From Telmatactis stephensoni (taxonomy: Eukaryota; Cnidaria; Anthozoa; Actiniaria; Isophelliidae), in the NCBI GenBank assembly GCA_029948255.1, contig JALIZF010001542.1, positions 62,001 to 126,000 on the forward strand: a stretch of 64,000 bases of DNA, read 5' to 3'. Position 1 is the stretch's first letter. Each line of letters starts with the position of its first letter. A program made the translations under genes and the position numbers. The notes below the pieces were generated by a model. It was not told the DNA's origin. It saw only the letters and a program-made list of their open reading frames with translations, and made no database searches. This document shows positions 20,901 through 35,900 of the stretch, piece after piece.

Positions 20901-23900
20901 AGTTGTAGTAATAAAATGGCGCCATCGTGCAAATGGCCTATTGTTTATCTCATGGTCTGCAAATGGCATCTTTAAATGAATGCATGTCTGTCTGCTTTAA
21001 TTTATAGTGGACAAACAACAAAGGGTGATATACCAGATTTAGAACCAATAGAAAGTCAAGACGAGCTTCGTGGAAGAAGAATGAAAGACAGTTATCAAGA
21101 TGCTATTTTACCTCTTGGATCTGACCTTACGCTTAGAGAGAGATATTTGAATTTTTATCAGACAACAAGGTGATTTGCTTGACTGCAATTTAACAAAATT
21201 TCTAGCTGTATCTTAGGAGGGGTGGGGTTGGGGGTCACTCTTGCAGTTGATTAGGTGTAAATGAAGCTAAAATTTGTGATAAACTCCAGAAAGTACGCTA
21301 AGAACAACCCAAAAACTTGGCCAATTGCCTACAAAGCAACCTTACAAGGCCTCATATTTGTATAGGAAATCACACGATCTTGAGTACAATTCGGAATTAA
21401 TAGGTACGAGTAATGTTTTGAAAGTTCTCAAAATAGGACGAGCCTTTAGGCGAGCCCTATTTGAGAGTTTTCAAAACATTACGAGTAACTATTAATTCTG
21501 AATTGTACGAGAAGATCGTGCGATTTTTTATTTATAATACACTATCGTTGCCATAGCGACTTAATAGGTACTCTACAGAGTACAATTAACGATATAATTG
21601 TACTCCTCTCGTCCAATCAGAATCAAGTAATTTTGTATAGTGTATTATAATACTTATAATAATGAAGGTTATATAGTTATGTATTAAAGCTTGTCGAAAG
21701 AGAGTCCCCCTCACCCTCTAGAGGTGTATCCACTGCATACCTTTACAGGTCAGGTTATTCTACAGAATCTTGAACAGTCTATAGACAAATGAGTCTACTC
21801 ATACTGTTAATTATTTTATTAATATTATTTTGTATTTTGAATTAATTTCAAAACTGTATTTTTATTTCTAAGGTTTGGAAAAATTCTTGAAAACTTGGAT
21901 ATTTTAGCTTGTAAGTATCATGCAGTGATCACTTTAAGGTGGCTCGACTGGGTTTTGTTTGAGGCGCACCTCCGCTGTTTGATCGCAAAATGCGTCACGG
22001 CAAAAAACTTATTTTCAAAAAAAATTCCACAGCAAGTCTAGGGATAGATTAAAGTTTCTTTTGACGTTTAAATCATTTTGATCGGAGTTTTCAATAATTT
22101 ATAGTGGCGGCATGACGACCAAAACAACATCAACCCGAAGTAAGCGGCCTAAAAATTTACGTTTTTATAATTTATTTTGGATATCTTACAATGCTTCAAT
22201 GGCCATGAAATGTGTAGGATCAAGAAACAACTTGGTGAAAACGCTGATACTGAAGTAAGAAAAAAATATATCGAGGGAATCTTAAGTTATCTAACTTTTT
22301 TATAAACTAAAGATAAGTGAAATGATAAGCAAACGATGAAAAGGCGCACCTCTATCAACTTGACCTAAATTCAGATTTCTCAAAATCGTGCGACGCAATT
22401 TTGTTCTACTTTTCCAAACGAACAGTTATTGAACGTGTCAATAATGTGAGCTCAAAACAAGCTTTTTCCGAGTCCTAAAAGTAAGGTTTTCGGCCAAGTA
22501 AACTGAATGCTTGGAATTTTTTACTTTTTTGATGCGTAAAAGTTCAAGCGCGTTTTATTCGAAAACGCTTCCATAGAAATCGTTGAAGCTGAGTAAGAGT
22601 GCAGAACTTGATCTAGATTTTATGAAACAATAAATGCGGTTTTGTACAAAACTCTAGTTTTTCCAAAAAATCGGGTTTATGAAAATCGCCATGCCGCCAC
22701 TATAAATTATTGAAAACTCCGATCAAAATGATTTAAATGTCAAAAGAAACTTTAATCTATCCCTAGACTTGCTGTGGAATTTTTTTTGAAAATAAGTTTT
22801 TTGCCGCGACGCATTTTGCGATCAAGCAGCGGAGGTGCGTCTCAAACAAAACCCAGTCGAGCCACCTTAATAAATTCTTTAATCTTTCTAGTTCTAACAG
22901 TACATTTTGAGTGAAGAATCTGCAGACTAAGACACACAAAATAGGTAATGATGAAGTGCTGGCTCTCTTTGGGACTCCTGAATAAACATCATTGTACTAC
23001 AAAATAATGGATAAATTGTTAATTAACTATCAAATCGCAAGAAGCTATTGTCCTGTACATGTACAGTATATATATACTTTATTATCCAACTATACTCAGT
23101 AGAGTACAAATTGCCTGCAAAAATATTGATTCAGAAGTACAATTACCTTGCAATATTTGTATTGTAGGAAACCAGTTTTACAAGTTGTCGAAATACACAA
23201 CATCACCACTTCATGCATCATAAGCTGCAAAAGACATGGTGCGTGACAGAAAACCAGTTTGTCTTGTCCCTTTTCAGCCAATTAGAGACTACACAGCTTA
23301 TGCCACACCCCAAAGTCACAAACAGACTATCAGCCTTTCACATTTATTTTATTGTATTTCAAATGAACTTTCTCGCCCTAAAATGCATTAATTTTCTAAA
23401 AAAAAAGATTTTTTTGTTTAAAGTAGACAGTTGGATAATAAATAACTTATTAGACCATCTGATGTGTAGTAATATATGGCTGGATATATTTTACTCATGA
23501 ATCCACTTGCATCACCGTAAAATATATCTCCCGCCATGCATGCACACTATGCATCAAACTGCCTATAAAAGATATATATTTTTAAGAGCAGTTTTGGGTT
23601 CCAGCTGTCATCTTGTATCGCATTAATCTATTGTTTTGTAGTACAAAAACAGTGTAGCTTCCTTGTTTTAGCAGTACGGTACTGTTCCACTGTGAATGCC
23701 ATTCTTTGTTAATCAGTACATGATGACAGAGCCCAGTAATGTGATTGCAGTCATTGAAGGATTGACAGATTCATTCAATTTTTTTATTCTTTAATTCGTT
23801 TTTCAATTCTGATTTATGTTATCCCTCATTTTGATGACTTAAAACAGTGGGAGGCCTGGGCCGAGATGTTGGAATTGATTATCTGGTTACCCCCCTCTAG

Positions 23901-26900
23901 GGGAGCTTTGCCATGAAAAATTTGAAAAGTAGGTAGCTTCATTTTTCAGCTCTTGGTTTTCATTTGCAAATTTTTACCCTCCTCCTCCCTATTCTATCCA
24001 GTCATCTAGTCGTTATATTGTTTGGCGGTTTGTAGCCCTCACCTTTGATGGGGCACTTATCGGATTTGTTATGTGAAGGTCAATTTGACCATTTCATTAA
24101 GGAATGTTATTTAATTATAATAAAAGTGGTTATGTGCCCTTTATGTGCCCTTGGCACATAGCCAAATTTTATCCAACACATTTGAGTATAGTGTCTGGCA
24201 TTTTTTCCCCATCAAACAGAGCTAGCTCGGTCAGCAATCATGTCAGGATTCATGTAATAATTTGATACAACTATGAAGGATGGCATAAAAGCTGGATTTT
24301 GAAATCCAATGGAATAGATGTCCCCTTCACAGTTCTCTGTGCCAACTTGAAAGGTAGCCATGCCTTTGCATTGAAGTGAGATGAACAGTGAGCTTGCAAT
24401 GATAGAGACCTGTGAATAATTGTCTTAGGTGTTAAAAAATGTCTCTATCATTGCATGCTCACCATTTGTCTCGCTTCGATGCAAAGGCACAGCTACCTTT
24501 CAAGATGGTGCTGGGAATTGTGAAGGGGACTATTATGAGCCTGGGGTGCTGGTGCCTAAATTAGCTGGAACTATAGCAATAACCTCACACCTTTAATTGG
24601 GGTACCTTACGTATATGCATCTGTGAGAATAAATAATTGTACAGCTGTTTTATTTAATATTTATTGTTTATAAATGTTGAATGTTCAGGTTGGATAGGAT
24701 ACCTCCATGTTCATGGTGGACGTGAAAACCTACACAGCACCTCGCCTCACACAATTGTGACAGCTTTAGTGGATAGAATTGGTATATATCTATACTTTAT
24801 ACAACCCCAATAAATTTATTGTGCCAAATCAATATTAAGGCGGCGAAATACGAGACGCAAAAACCCTCAACTTGTCGCGCAACATTGTTGCGTTGCAGGT
24901 TTTTGATTGATGTTGCACGTTTTTCACCTCATGATCTCAATTTTTTGTTGCGTGACAAGTTGAGATCGCGAGGTGGAAAACGTGCATTAAATACATCGAT
25001 CAAAAACCTGCAACGCAACAATGTTGCATGACAAGTTGAGGGTTCTTGTGTCTTGTATTTCGCCGCCTTTAGATATTATTACCAAATATAATATGTGAAA
25101 AGCAAGTGAATTGTACATTTCCATGCAGTAAAGAATTGTTTTTGATGTTGTTGATTTTGATCATGTGAACATTTAAAATCAGAGAAACTGTTCTTTATTG
25201 TAACATTTTTATGTATGGTAACATTTTCGTATGGTGAATTTTATGGATGGTTCTTAGAAATATGTTGTTTTTTCTTTACAGATTATTACACATCAATCAA
25301 TCCAATTTATGATGTCAAATTAAGTGGTAATTAGGATATTCTATTTAATTTCACATTATTATAATTTAAACAAACAGACTAAATTAATGAAACTATACTG
25401 GTTCTATTATTAACATCTATTCATTCATAACCTATTCTCACTGGTTTTAAAGGTTGGCTGATGAATGAACTGATTTATGGATGGACTCTGACTTTATTGA
25501 ATTACTAATGCATGGACAGACAGACAGAATGGATGTATGGACTGTATGTCTGACAGATTGATAAATGGACTTATAAAGGGGACGACAATCAAAATTGGTT
25601 AAAATTGGAATTGGATTTTTCCTAGTTGAAGTAACTCAATTATGACAATAAATGCATAATATGAAGAATTACTTTCCCCAGAATAATTCTGCATTTTAAG
25701 CTCATTATCACCGAGAAATTTGGCTTTAAAAGCCAAGAGAACAATAGGTTTGTGTAAATGACGTCATTTGCATACAACTATTGAGATGCTAATATTAATA
25801 TACTTGATAATTTTCATCTTTCTCTTTTGAATATAAATAAAATATGTTGCTGTGTGATTATTTATAGGAGCCATATAGCTATTAGTTCAACCGAGTTTCA
25901 AGTCATTTTCAAATTTCAATTCAACGTCGTCCCACTTTAAGGACTGTATGATGGATCGATGGATGGTTAGACAGATGGATGGACTTATGGATAATAGGAC
26001 TTATGGATGAATGCTGATGGATTAGATGGTTAGACGGGTGGATAGTTGTCAGACTTAAGAATTATTGTTTGACAGATTGATTGAAGCATGGATGAATGGA
26101 CTGAAGGACTGCAGATTTTTGGATGGACAGACTTCAGAACTATCTGATGGATGGTTAGACTAATAATATTATGACCATCAAAAATTCTCAATCCTGATTG
26201 GTCGTCTACTTGATGATTATTTTGAAATCACTGTGCAAAAAAGATGAAATCACAGAAATCACACATGTGCAAAAGAGTGAAATTGCCCTTGCTGATTGGC
26301 TGAAAAACAATGAGCTGTCAGTTTCAACCAATCAAAGTGTGTTGGAAGTGATTATGAAAGTACGCATGCAAAATGTCCTCGCGCAACTTGCAACAATTTT
26401 CTGCGCGCACTAATCTGATCTGGCATCTGTTTTGAGAATTTTTCTTTGATTAAAAAATTGTTGATGGCCATATTATTACAAGAAAATCGAACGGGACAAA
26501 TCTCGTGCAGTTTGAAAAAATATCACTAGTGCAGTTTAAAATCAAGATTTTCAAATTGCACTTGCCTTCGGCTTGTGCAATTTTGAAAATCTTCATTTTG
26601 AACTGCATTTGTGATACTTTTTTCAAACTGCACTCAAACGTGTTCGATTTCCTATACAAAGCAAATATAGATCGATGGACTGACTGGTTATTGTCATATG
26701 ACCAAAAATATACCAAAAATGTAAATTGATAAAATGTGGTCATTAATTGTGATAAAAAACAGTCAAGACATATGATAAAATGCTTATTGACTGAGTTAGA
26801 TCAAGCCAGACGGGAATGTATTTGGCTCATGACCAAGGTCATATGGACCAATTCAAGCACACCAGCCCTCTCACCCAGTCAATAAGTACATATTCACTGA

Positions 26901-29900
26901 CTGACCCGAATTCATCAATGAAAATGTAATTATGTTAATTTGACAACTGGCGTAATTCTTCACACAACTATAAATATGCTTGATTTATCAGGCAATGTCA
27001 CATGGGTTGGCAAAAGCACAATGGAAATCACAATGGACCTAGGTCAGGTGAGAACATAAAGAGAACTTAAAGAGAAGGTTATGCACGCAGAAATTAAGTA
27101 AGTGGTATATATATATATGTAATCAATATAGTTGAAGGGTTCCCCGTGAAAATGGCCTAAGTGACTTTTTGGTGGAATTGTCCTGGATTTTCCAGCATAG
27201 GAAAATTAATCATTAATACCATTATATTTATACCATTGAAATATAAATATTATCAAAAATGTCACTTAATTAGGCCATTTTCTCATGGAATCCTTCAATA
27301 TGGTTGGTAAGTGGTTGATGTGTGTATGCATGGTTGGTAAGTGATAAGTATAAGGTTAAAAGTGACAGCTGTGATACAGAAAGTGGTTGATGAATGGTCA
27401 CAAGATAATAATAATAATAATAATTAAATAATAATGGTTTAATGGCTATTCCACTAGGTGGCTCTTATACAACCATCAACTATCTAAGAAACACACATAC
27501 GTACAACAATTAAAAATATATATTATATAAATCTAGAATCCCCTCCCATTGAAACCTTAATTTTATTGCCTAAAATTGTAAATTACCCCATCCCATTGTC
27601 AATAGCCCTAAATGACATGATCCCTTCTCATTGAAACTTATAGATCGATTTCACTGACGTCATCGAGAAAAATAAAGTCGGTTTCAGAGCATCAAATAAA
27701 ATAAAAATATTTGTACCTCAAAGAACAACTAAATCTTTGCAACTCTAGAAAATATTGAGTCAATAGAGCTTTTCTCCACGAAGGTACGAATGTTTGAATG
27801 TGGGCTTGTTGTTGGTAAGAATGTATGGGGCCGCCATATTGGTGTACACCAATATGTACACCAATATGGCGACCATAAATACCAAGCATCGAAATGATAT
27901 TAAAAATACATTTATTTGTTCATTTTATTGATTATATATATAGAAAATGACAATTAAGTTCATTACCAAAGCAAATGAGGTGAAATTTGTCGCAAATTGA
28001 TGTGTTCTTACGCCGTTTGAAAATGCGTGACTGCATGGCGTGACACAATTTTGGTGCCGATAATTTGCCAAGCGATGAACAGAATCAGACCAAATTTCCA
28101 GAGACGACTTCTTTTCATGATACATACAAAATATCAGGCAATCAGCTTTCTCCGAATTTTAGTTTAGATTTTAGTCCTCTCGTGACGTCACGTGAAATCG
28201 ATCTATTGCCTAAAATTATAAGATATTATTATATGACCGTGTATTTTGGAGCCTGGACACCAGCAAATCAAGCGATTTGATTGGTTAGATCACATCTCGG
28301 ACCGGTCTAGATTCTCCGGTAATAACCGGTCCGATCGCATATTAAAAGTTGAAAACAAAACGAAAAAAAGCTATTTCTCTGCAAAAGTGTGCTGTTCGGC
28401 CAGATTTATGTCAAAAATAATTTTCATCAACTGATCAACCGTATTTTTTAGTTAAATCATCAGTTTAATTTCAAGAAATTACAAGAATTACAAAGTGACA
28501 GTGAAACAGATGCAAAATAAACTTTCATTAAGTGCTCGTTATTTTTCAAAGCATTACCTATAAAATTGTCTTATTTTGGACTGTTATTAGGTTCCTTGAA
28601 TGAAAAATTTCATCAATTTTTGTCATACATTTACAAATACAGTTCTTCTTGCTGAAGACCGTATAATGTTTTGTTTTTCTTTAGCGACTGAAAGTGCGAC
28701 TGCTGCAGTCTGTCACCTAATTTCACCGAAATTTTTACAAGGAATAAGAAAAGAAAACTCACCAGTTATATAATTATTCAATGTCCACTAGGAGACTTCT
28801 TGATGCCAGTGTTTAAGGTGGATCAATACAGTTATTATCTGACCATATCTCTCATTTTCTTTGGTCGTTTTTTTTACCTTTAATGTATACTTAGCAACTT
28901 GATTTGTGGACCAAGTATTGAGTTAAGATTGAAGTTTAGAATAACACCAATTTCAGCGTGATCAACGTTGCCTAGGCAACAATAAACTAATGTCAACAAA
29001 ATTAGTTTTTACTAAATATCTCAATAATCTGACCTAAGCTCGAGAAACGACAAACATTCTGTTAAACTTCATGAAAATGCACACCAATTTCACCATGTTT
29101 CGGGGCAATCAATCTGTTTGATTTTTAGTTATTCGATAGGATTTTGCATCCGTGGTCAATTAGCTTCATTTGACAATCCGAAACTTTAAAGCCAAATTTA
29201 AAATGTTTTAAACGAAATTAAACGCCAACAATTGCACTCTAAAACGTATTTACCAGTGCTCTATCCTTGGGAAAAATGCTGAATTGATTCACGCATTATT
29301 AACAGAGATATTTATTTTCGTGTTTATGCGTATTTGTTGAGTATTTTTAGCTAATATTCCCCAAATATCTCCCAAATAGGCGATATGCACTAACAGGTCA
29401 CGTGACCCTATCTCCCATAAATGAAGAGCACCGTAAAAATTATCTCCAGAAATGGAAAGAGCGTCTCAATATTAGTAAAATAGCAAAGTGTCAGCTCATA
29501 AGATGTAATACAGGACAAATGACAGTGAATATAAGATTGAAGATTTTCTTAAGATTCGTTTGGAAAAACGCGCTGGATGGCAAGCTCGTGCCATCCAACG
29601 CGTTTTCCCGAACGAATCTTAAGAAAATATCTCACCTTAAATTTGCTGCCATTTTTTCTCTCATTAATCTTATAAACTGAAACTTTGCATTTAAACTAAT
29701 ATCGAGGTGCTCTTTCTATTTTTGGAGTTCATTTTGACGGTGCTGTTTGATTTAGAGGAGATAGGGTCACGTGACCTGTTAGTGCATATCGCCTATTCAA
29801 ATGTATATTCGCTGGATATTGTGCATGCATACTTTTCAACGTAATGACAATAATATTTAATTTTATTTTTGGTCATTAAACAACGCGAATATTTTTTAAA

Positions 29901-32900
29901 CGAGCGATAAACGTTTCCTTAAAAAAACCGTCATAATCAAGGCGACGCGCTGATCATTTGCATGTTGACAACACGCGCGAGAGCTTTTATGTTCATACAA
30001 GACTTCAAAACCATTCTTCACTGTAAATGAGGGGACTTTCAAGGTATTTGAGATAGTTTTATGAGTGATTTTTTGAAGTTTTGTTGTGTCGCTCACAGCT
30101 GTACAATGCTAACAGTTTTGGACTGCAAAAATTACTTTTTTGGAGTGTTTTAGGACGCTTCATAAGTTTTTATGTTCACATAAGATTTCGAAACAATTAT
30201 TTATATGAAATGAGCTGATTTTCAAAATTATTAAGCTAATGTTAAGGTACGGTAATACGATCAACAAAATCACTCAACTTGTCTCGCAACCGATTGCTGC
30301 GAAGCGAGTTGAAGAGCGATGCTGCCCGTTTTACCACCCGAGAACAAACTTGTCTCCTCCCTGTTTGTGTTATCGGTTTTGTCAAGCATTTAATGAAGAG
30401 TTAATCTGATTTTCCGACTGATTTCTTTTGGTACTTAATTACAGAGCGACGTTTATGCAACATCCAGACGTACTTTGTAAAAAAACTACCCTGTTCCAGA
30501 GAGAGAAAGAGCTATTTTATATACCCTGTTCCAGAGTAAAATCGCTGAAAACCATACCCTGTTTGGCGGCACGTACCCGTATAGCAAATATATGGGAGTA
30601 CCCCCCCCCCCCCCGGGCTTGTCTTGCAACAAAATTATTGTTGCAGGTTGAGAGAATCCTGTATTCTCATTGGCCCCTAAAATCATTTGCTGCAACACAA
30701 GTTGAGCCGAGGTGGTAATACGAGCAACATTTTAAAATTTTGTTGCAAGAAGTAGAACGACCTTCTACTTTCTGCAACAAAATGTCTCAACCTGCAACAA
30801 ACTATTTTGTTGCGAGACAATTAAGTTTGTTTTCGGGTGGTAATGCACTTATCATTGGCTTCCCCGTGGGTCGACCCCCGGGACACCCCCGGGGAATTGT
30901 TTTTTGTGACAAACAAAACTAATTTAAAGCCCCTGGGTAAAGGGCATAAATCAAGTACAAAAGGCCCTTCCCCTGGGGAAAGTATGATCACCCAAAAAAA
31001 TAATATGGAATTTATTATTTCAGGGAGAGGAATTCCAGTCACAAAGATTTACATGGTACAATGTTTTAATGTTCTTATCACCAATCACTCATAAACACTG
31101 TGTTGATTTGGGTCGATAGTGGAGGTGAAAGTGTTTGGAAGTGTTCTAACTAGCTGACATAGCAAAAAATAAATTAATGCATTCACAAGGCTTACAAATG
31201 ATTGTGAGTAGATAAATCAAATAAAACTTACTGCAATGGGAGGACCAGTGGAAATGTTTCCTCCGGTATTAAACACAAGAGTTCTCTGAGTTGATTCTGT
31301 ATACAAACAAGACATAAAATTATATTTGTGCTAAGAGTAAGTTTTAAGTTTATATTTATAGCTTACTATAAAATATTAAAAAATGACTTACTGATTTTAG
31401 ACAATGGTGTTACAGTTAAACTTTCAGTCACTTGTACTTTTTGAGATTCGGTATTTGAGGATGGATTCGATGAACTATTTGATGCTTGTTCAACTCTTTG
31501 CTCCGGTAACCACGATTCTCCTTTGACAGCACAGATAAAGATACTGCCATGTTCAAAGCTGTGGAACGTGTCTTCGTCTATCTCAGTGCCGTCTTTTTCC
31601 GTGAATACTGTTATTTCGTTGTCTTCTTCGATTCCTAGTTTCTTTTTAGCTAGATATTTGAAGCAAATTCATCTTAAAACTCACTTTAGCATATCAACTT
31701 CAATGGAATTTGTGCACCAAAACTATGGGCTTGACCATGCAAACTTACCTTTCGAAACGAATTCTTCAAAATCATCCGCCATTAATGACTTTCTTTTTAA
31801 ACGGGACACATCCCATGCTTTCCATAGAGGCATTTCAATAGAAGAAAAATCAAATCCGAGTCTTTTTTTGATTATAAAATCGCAAACTGTCACAGAAAAT
31901 GCAGAAAATGACGACTGAAATGGCGCGAAAACACTAGTCTACTGGGAAAAACCGCTGACCAAATGTTGAACAAATCCCGTGGGTACGCCCCATGGTCGAT
32001 TGAATTCGCTTCCAAAACCTACCAATGCCCCTCCCCTGCGGGGAAAAAAAACGAAACAAATCTCTACTATTCCCCGTGGGTTCCCCGGGGGTGTCCCGGG
32101 GGTCGACCCACGGGAAAGCCAATGATAAGTGCATAAAACGGGCAGCATCGCTCTTCAACTTGCTTCGCAGCAATGTTGCGAGACAAGTTGAGTGATTTTG
32201 TTGCTCGTATTACCGTACCTTTAGGCATAAAATTTTGATTTTTTGTTGTGCATTTTGACACTCGGTCGGTGGTTCATTCTGACTCTGCATAGAGAACAAA
32301 AACTACTCCAGCTGAGAATTTGCAAAAAATATATACAAGAAGATTGTAAGCAGTTCAGTTATATAAACAGAAATAAAGTAAGTTTTGAAACTGTTATGTC
32401 TTTTTTGTTTTCTTGGGATTGAATTTGTTGGGCTTTGTATGTTGATTGATTTATCTGGCTTCGGTGGTGTATACACATCTACTATTTCAACCCATATCAA
32501 TGAGGATGGTTCCTTTACTCTTTTAATATTCTTGTAAACCCAATATCTTTTCATTCCAGATTCAGTGGCTAGTGTTTTTTTTTTTTTTCCTTTTTCTGTG
32601 TACGGGAATGTCCACTTCACGGTACCTAGCTTGCGTTCATCATCAATTAAGCTTATACCAGCTGTAGTTAAAACAGTTGTTGAATCTTTCTTTATATCCT
32701 CTACCGAAACGGATTTTCCTTCGCATCTTCTATAAGTTTTCCATAACCTACAAGCCGAAATAACCAATTAAATAATACTTTACTTAGCTAATGCTTAGCT
32801 TATTTTCATGTGTCGATGTCCATATAAGCTTATAATTAAGTTAGATTATTACAAGGTCCAAACCTAACTTACCATATACAACGACTAACTTCTTCGGTAT

Positions 32901-35900
32901 CTCCACTACAACTTGTTGACATGACTTTCTTATAGTTAAGTAGAATTCATAAACAAATAAATTTGTTTATGCAACGCAACTAAGGAAACTTGACAGATGT
33001 TTCAGCTTTTGAGCTTCGGAGACTGTTCGACTTACTTTACGATACTTCAACGAGTGAAAAATCCCGAGCGCTTCACGGAAATGTGTCCCATCAACCTGGG
33101 GCACACATCCGTCCATCACGTGACCCGTGTTTCATATTCTCACAAACTACGCTTTGTCCTGCGGGATTGCCACAGGAAACCCATTTACAACAAGCGCGCG
33201 ATATTACCACAGGAAACCCATGCATAACAAGCGCACGCGCCAAGCAAATTAAAACAAGCGCGCGCATCTTTTGTCTTTTTAATAAATATTAAAATAAACA
33301 TCCATTGTCAGGAGAAGTGGCTGGGCTGCCTGTGCAAAAGACTGGGGTTTTTTTTCTTTATTTTAGAAAAAAAGGTCATATAATAAGACCCGGACCTAAT
33401 TATTATATGGCAGGCCGGTCCGAAGAAAAAAGGAAAAATCTGATTGGTTCGGACCTAAGTATAAGATAGTAACATAACTGTGAAAAGTGGGTGATATGTA
33501 GATGGTAATTAAGTGGTCAGTAAGTGGTTGTAGCTTTATAGGCCTAGGTGAGTTGATAAATGGTTGATAAGTGGTCCATAAGTTAATGGTAACTTAACTG
33601 TGATAAGTGGTTGATATATGTGGTTGGTAAGTGGTCAGTAAGTAGTGCATGGTTGTATAGGTAGTTGATAGTGATTGATAAGTAGTCCATCATGTTAATG
33701 GTTAACTTAACTGTGATAAGTGGTTGATATAATGTGGTTGGTACAAGTAGTCAGTAAGTGGTTGTAGCTGGTAGTTGCATGGTTGGTGGCTGATAAGTAG
33801 TCCATCAGTCAATGGTAACTTAATTAACTTTGATAAGTGGTTACAATTGGTATGTGGTCAGTAAGTAGTGCATAGTTGTAGGTAGTTGCATTGGTTGGTG
33901 GTTGGTACATGTTAGTGGTTGTGTGTTCAGTGAGATAATTTATCATAACATAACTGTAATTAATAATGGTAATTAAACTGAGTGGAGTGCAATTTGGGCC
34001 GAAATCATACGAGTGATTACAAAACTGCACGACCGCGTAGCGGGAGTGCAGTTTGATAATCACGAGTATGATTTCTGGCCCAAAATTGCACGACACGAAG
34101 TTTAATTACCACTTAATTATATCCATTTTGGAATCTCAACTTTATAAAAGACACTGATAATAAAAGACACTGTTTTGTGATTGGTTGGAAAAAAAGATGC
34201 GATTAATGAAGCAAAAGGATGCAATTTAGGAATTAATCGCACACTTTTTAACCAATCAGATTGCAGAAATCACCAGTGATTTCAAAATGGATATAATTAA
34301 AGTGGTAGTCGTATGCAGTTGAAAATAACTATTCCTGACCATAACACATATTTAATGCAGATGGTTCATTTAATAGCCCTCTAAGTATATTATATATGGA
34401 ATCTTGTTTTTTGATGGACTTTAAATTGCATTTAATCATTGATGCTTATAAATATCAGTCATATATATATTTCTTTGAATTTATTATACATGTAGATTGT
34501 TGATAACTCATACCAACATGTTCTTGATGCTAAATTTATGATGGTCTCTAGGGATGCAAAAAGAGAGAGGTAAATAGATATTTCCTGATTATCAAATGGC
34601 TCATTGTTAATTGTTTCACTTATAATAATTGCTCTACATGAATATTAACTGCATGCCCTTCACAAAATAGAATATTTACTGAGCAAAAAAGATGATATAG
34701 GAAATGTTATAACCATCATCTTTCCAGGGCTGCTATTGTTAATCCTCTCATATTAGAGACAGAAGAAGAAAAACAGATATTCCAGAGAGGAGAAGGTAAA
34801 GTGGAACCTCAAGTAGGCAGACCTGGTCTTTACATGGGATACACAATAATCAAGTACAGTTTTTACTTATACTGCATGAACTTCCACAAAGTGGGTTTTT
34901 GTGTGAACCTTGACACCCCCTTAAGGTCAGATCACAGCATCCCAGTAAGGTGTATACCTCTTTAAAGTGGACAGCCCTCATTTTCTTGTTGTATCCATCC
35001 CCCTACATTTGGCTTGTGGAAGCCACTATTAGCATCAATTTTATGTATGTCGATCCTTTTTTCTTGTTTGTTGTTGGGGGCAACCTTGCCAGGACCTCTT
35101 GAGTCTGTTAGTTGCTCCCTCACTTAGTTTAACTGTCTTGTTACGTATTTGTGTCTTAATTATTATTTTTTTCTATTTATTGTAACCTGTAATCTAAGTG
35201 GAGGTTTCTAAATAAAATAAATAAATATATAAACAGATAAAAAATAAATAGAAAAGACATCTCCCATAGGTACACCCCCTGTAAGGTAGACACACCCTTT
35301 TAGACTGGTGCCTTTGTAAGCTGAACACCTGACTTTAAGATGGACTTCCCTGTAAAGTGGAAATCTCATTAAGACACATTTCTAGTTGAGTAGACACGTA
35401 CCCCTGTAGTATATGGAGACCCTGTATATAAACAGGTAGACTGTACCCATGTACTGTAAGGCAATCAGTTACAGTTTAATGAAATATGATTTAATTTTCA
35501 AACAATTCTAATCATTTTAAACTATTCTTAACTAATAATGAATGGCCTTTTAGATATCTAATCATTTTAAAATAATTGTCTCTTAAATTCTGTCTGACAG
35601 AGAACCGTGCAAAGAGCCTTGAAAGCTGGCACATGGGATTGACTAAAGCTGCTCCTACAGCTGAGGAAAGTCAAATAATACATAATCTAATGCTGCAAAC
35701 TGGCTTATTGTAAGTAGTGGTAACTCAGTTACAAGCTGCAGTTTTTTCTTGTGACCACTTTCTGAAAGGTTGATTGACTGCAATTTTCATGGGTATATTT
35801 TTAACTTGGGGTGGCAGGGATACTCACTGCACATTTTAGGAATTAAAATCAGTAATTTGGTACCTTTTAGGGTGTCTCAAACTTTAGTGGACTACGTCCT

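Larger units (their letters stand above)
30245..32220. mobile_element. Harbinger-like TIR element enclosing a complete CIDE-N gene
   Basis: Left aggtacggtaatacgatcaa and right ttgctcgtattaccgtacct are inverse. TTA flanks both ends (30242-30244, 32221-32223). The inverted match covers about 90 bp at the tips. After the nested MITE (30334-30840) is removed, it continues through tgcacttatcattggcttcc and cgtgggtcgacccccgggac, about 150 bp in all. Between the arms the only coding content is the antisense CIDE-N gene with its upstream region. No transposase. A relic of the same terminus lies at 38407-38505. Confidence 0.75.
27413..33480. other. About 6-kb insertion complex in intron 7 of ACOT9 copy A
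   Basis: Copy B intron 7 is 0.8 kb and reads straight from tgtgtggttggtaagtggtg into taactgtgataagtgatcag. Copy A has the same two motifs near 27300 and 33480-33600 with about 6 kb between them. The extra DNA holds two antisense genes (31085-31833 and 32303-32922) and at least four nested inverted-repeat elements. Segments 28204-29375, 29798-30244 and 32923-33480 show no gene I can support. Confidence 0.7.
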
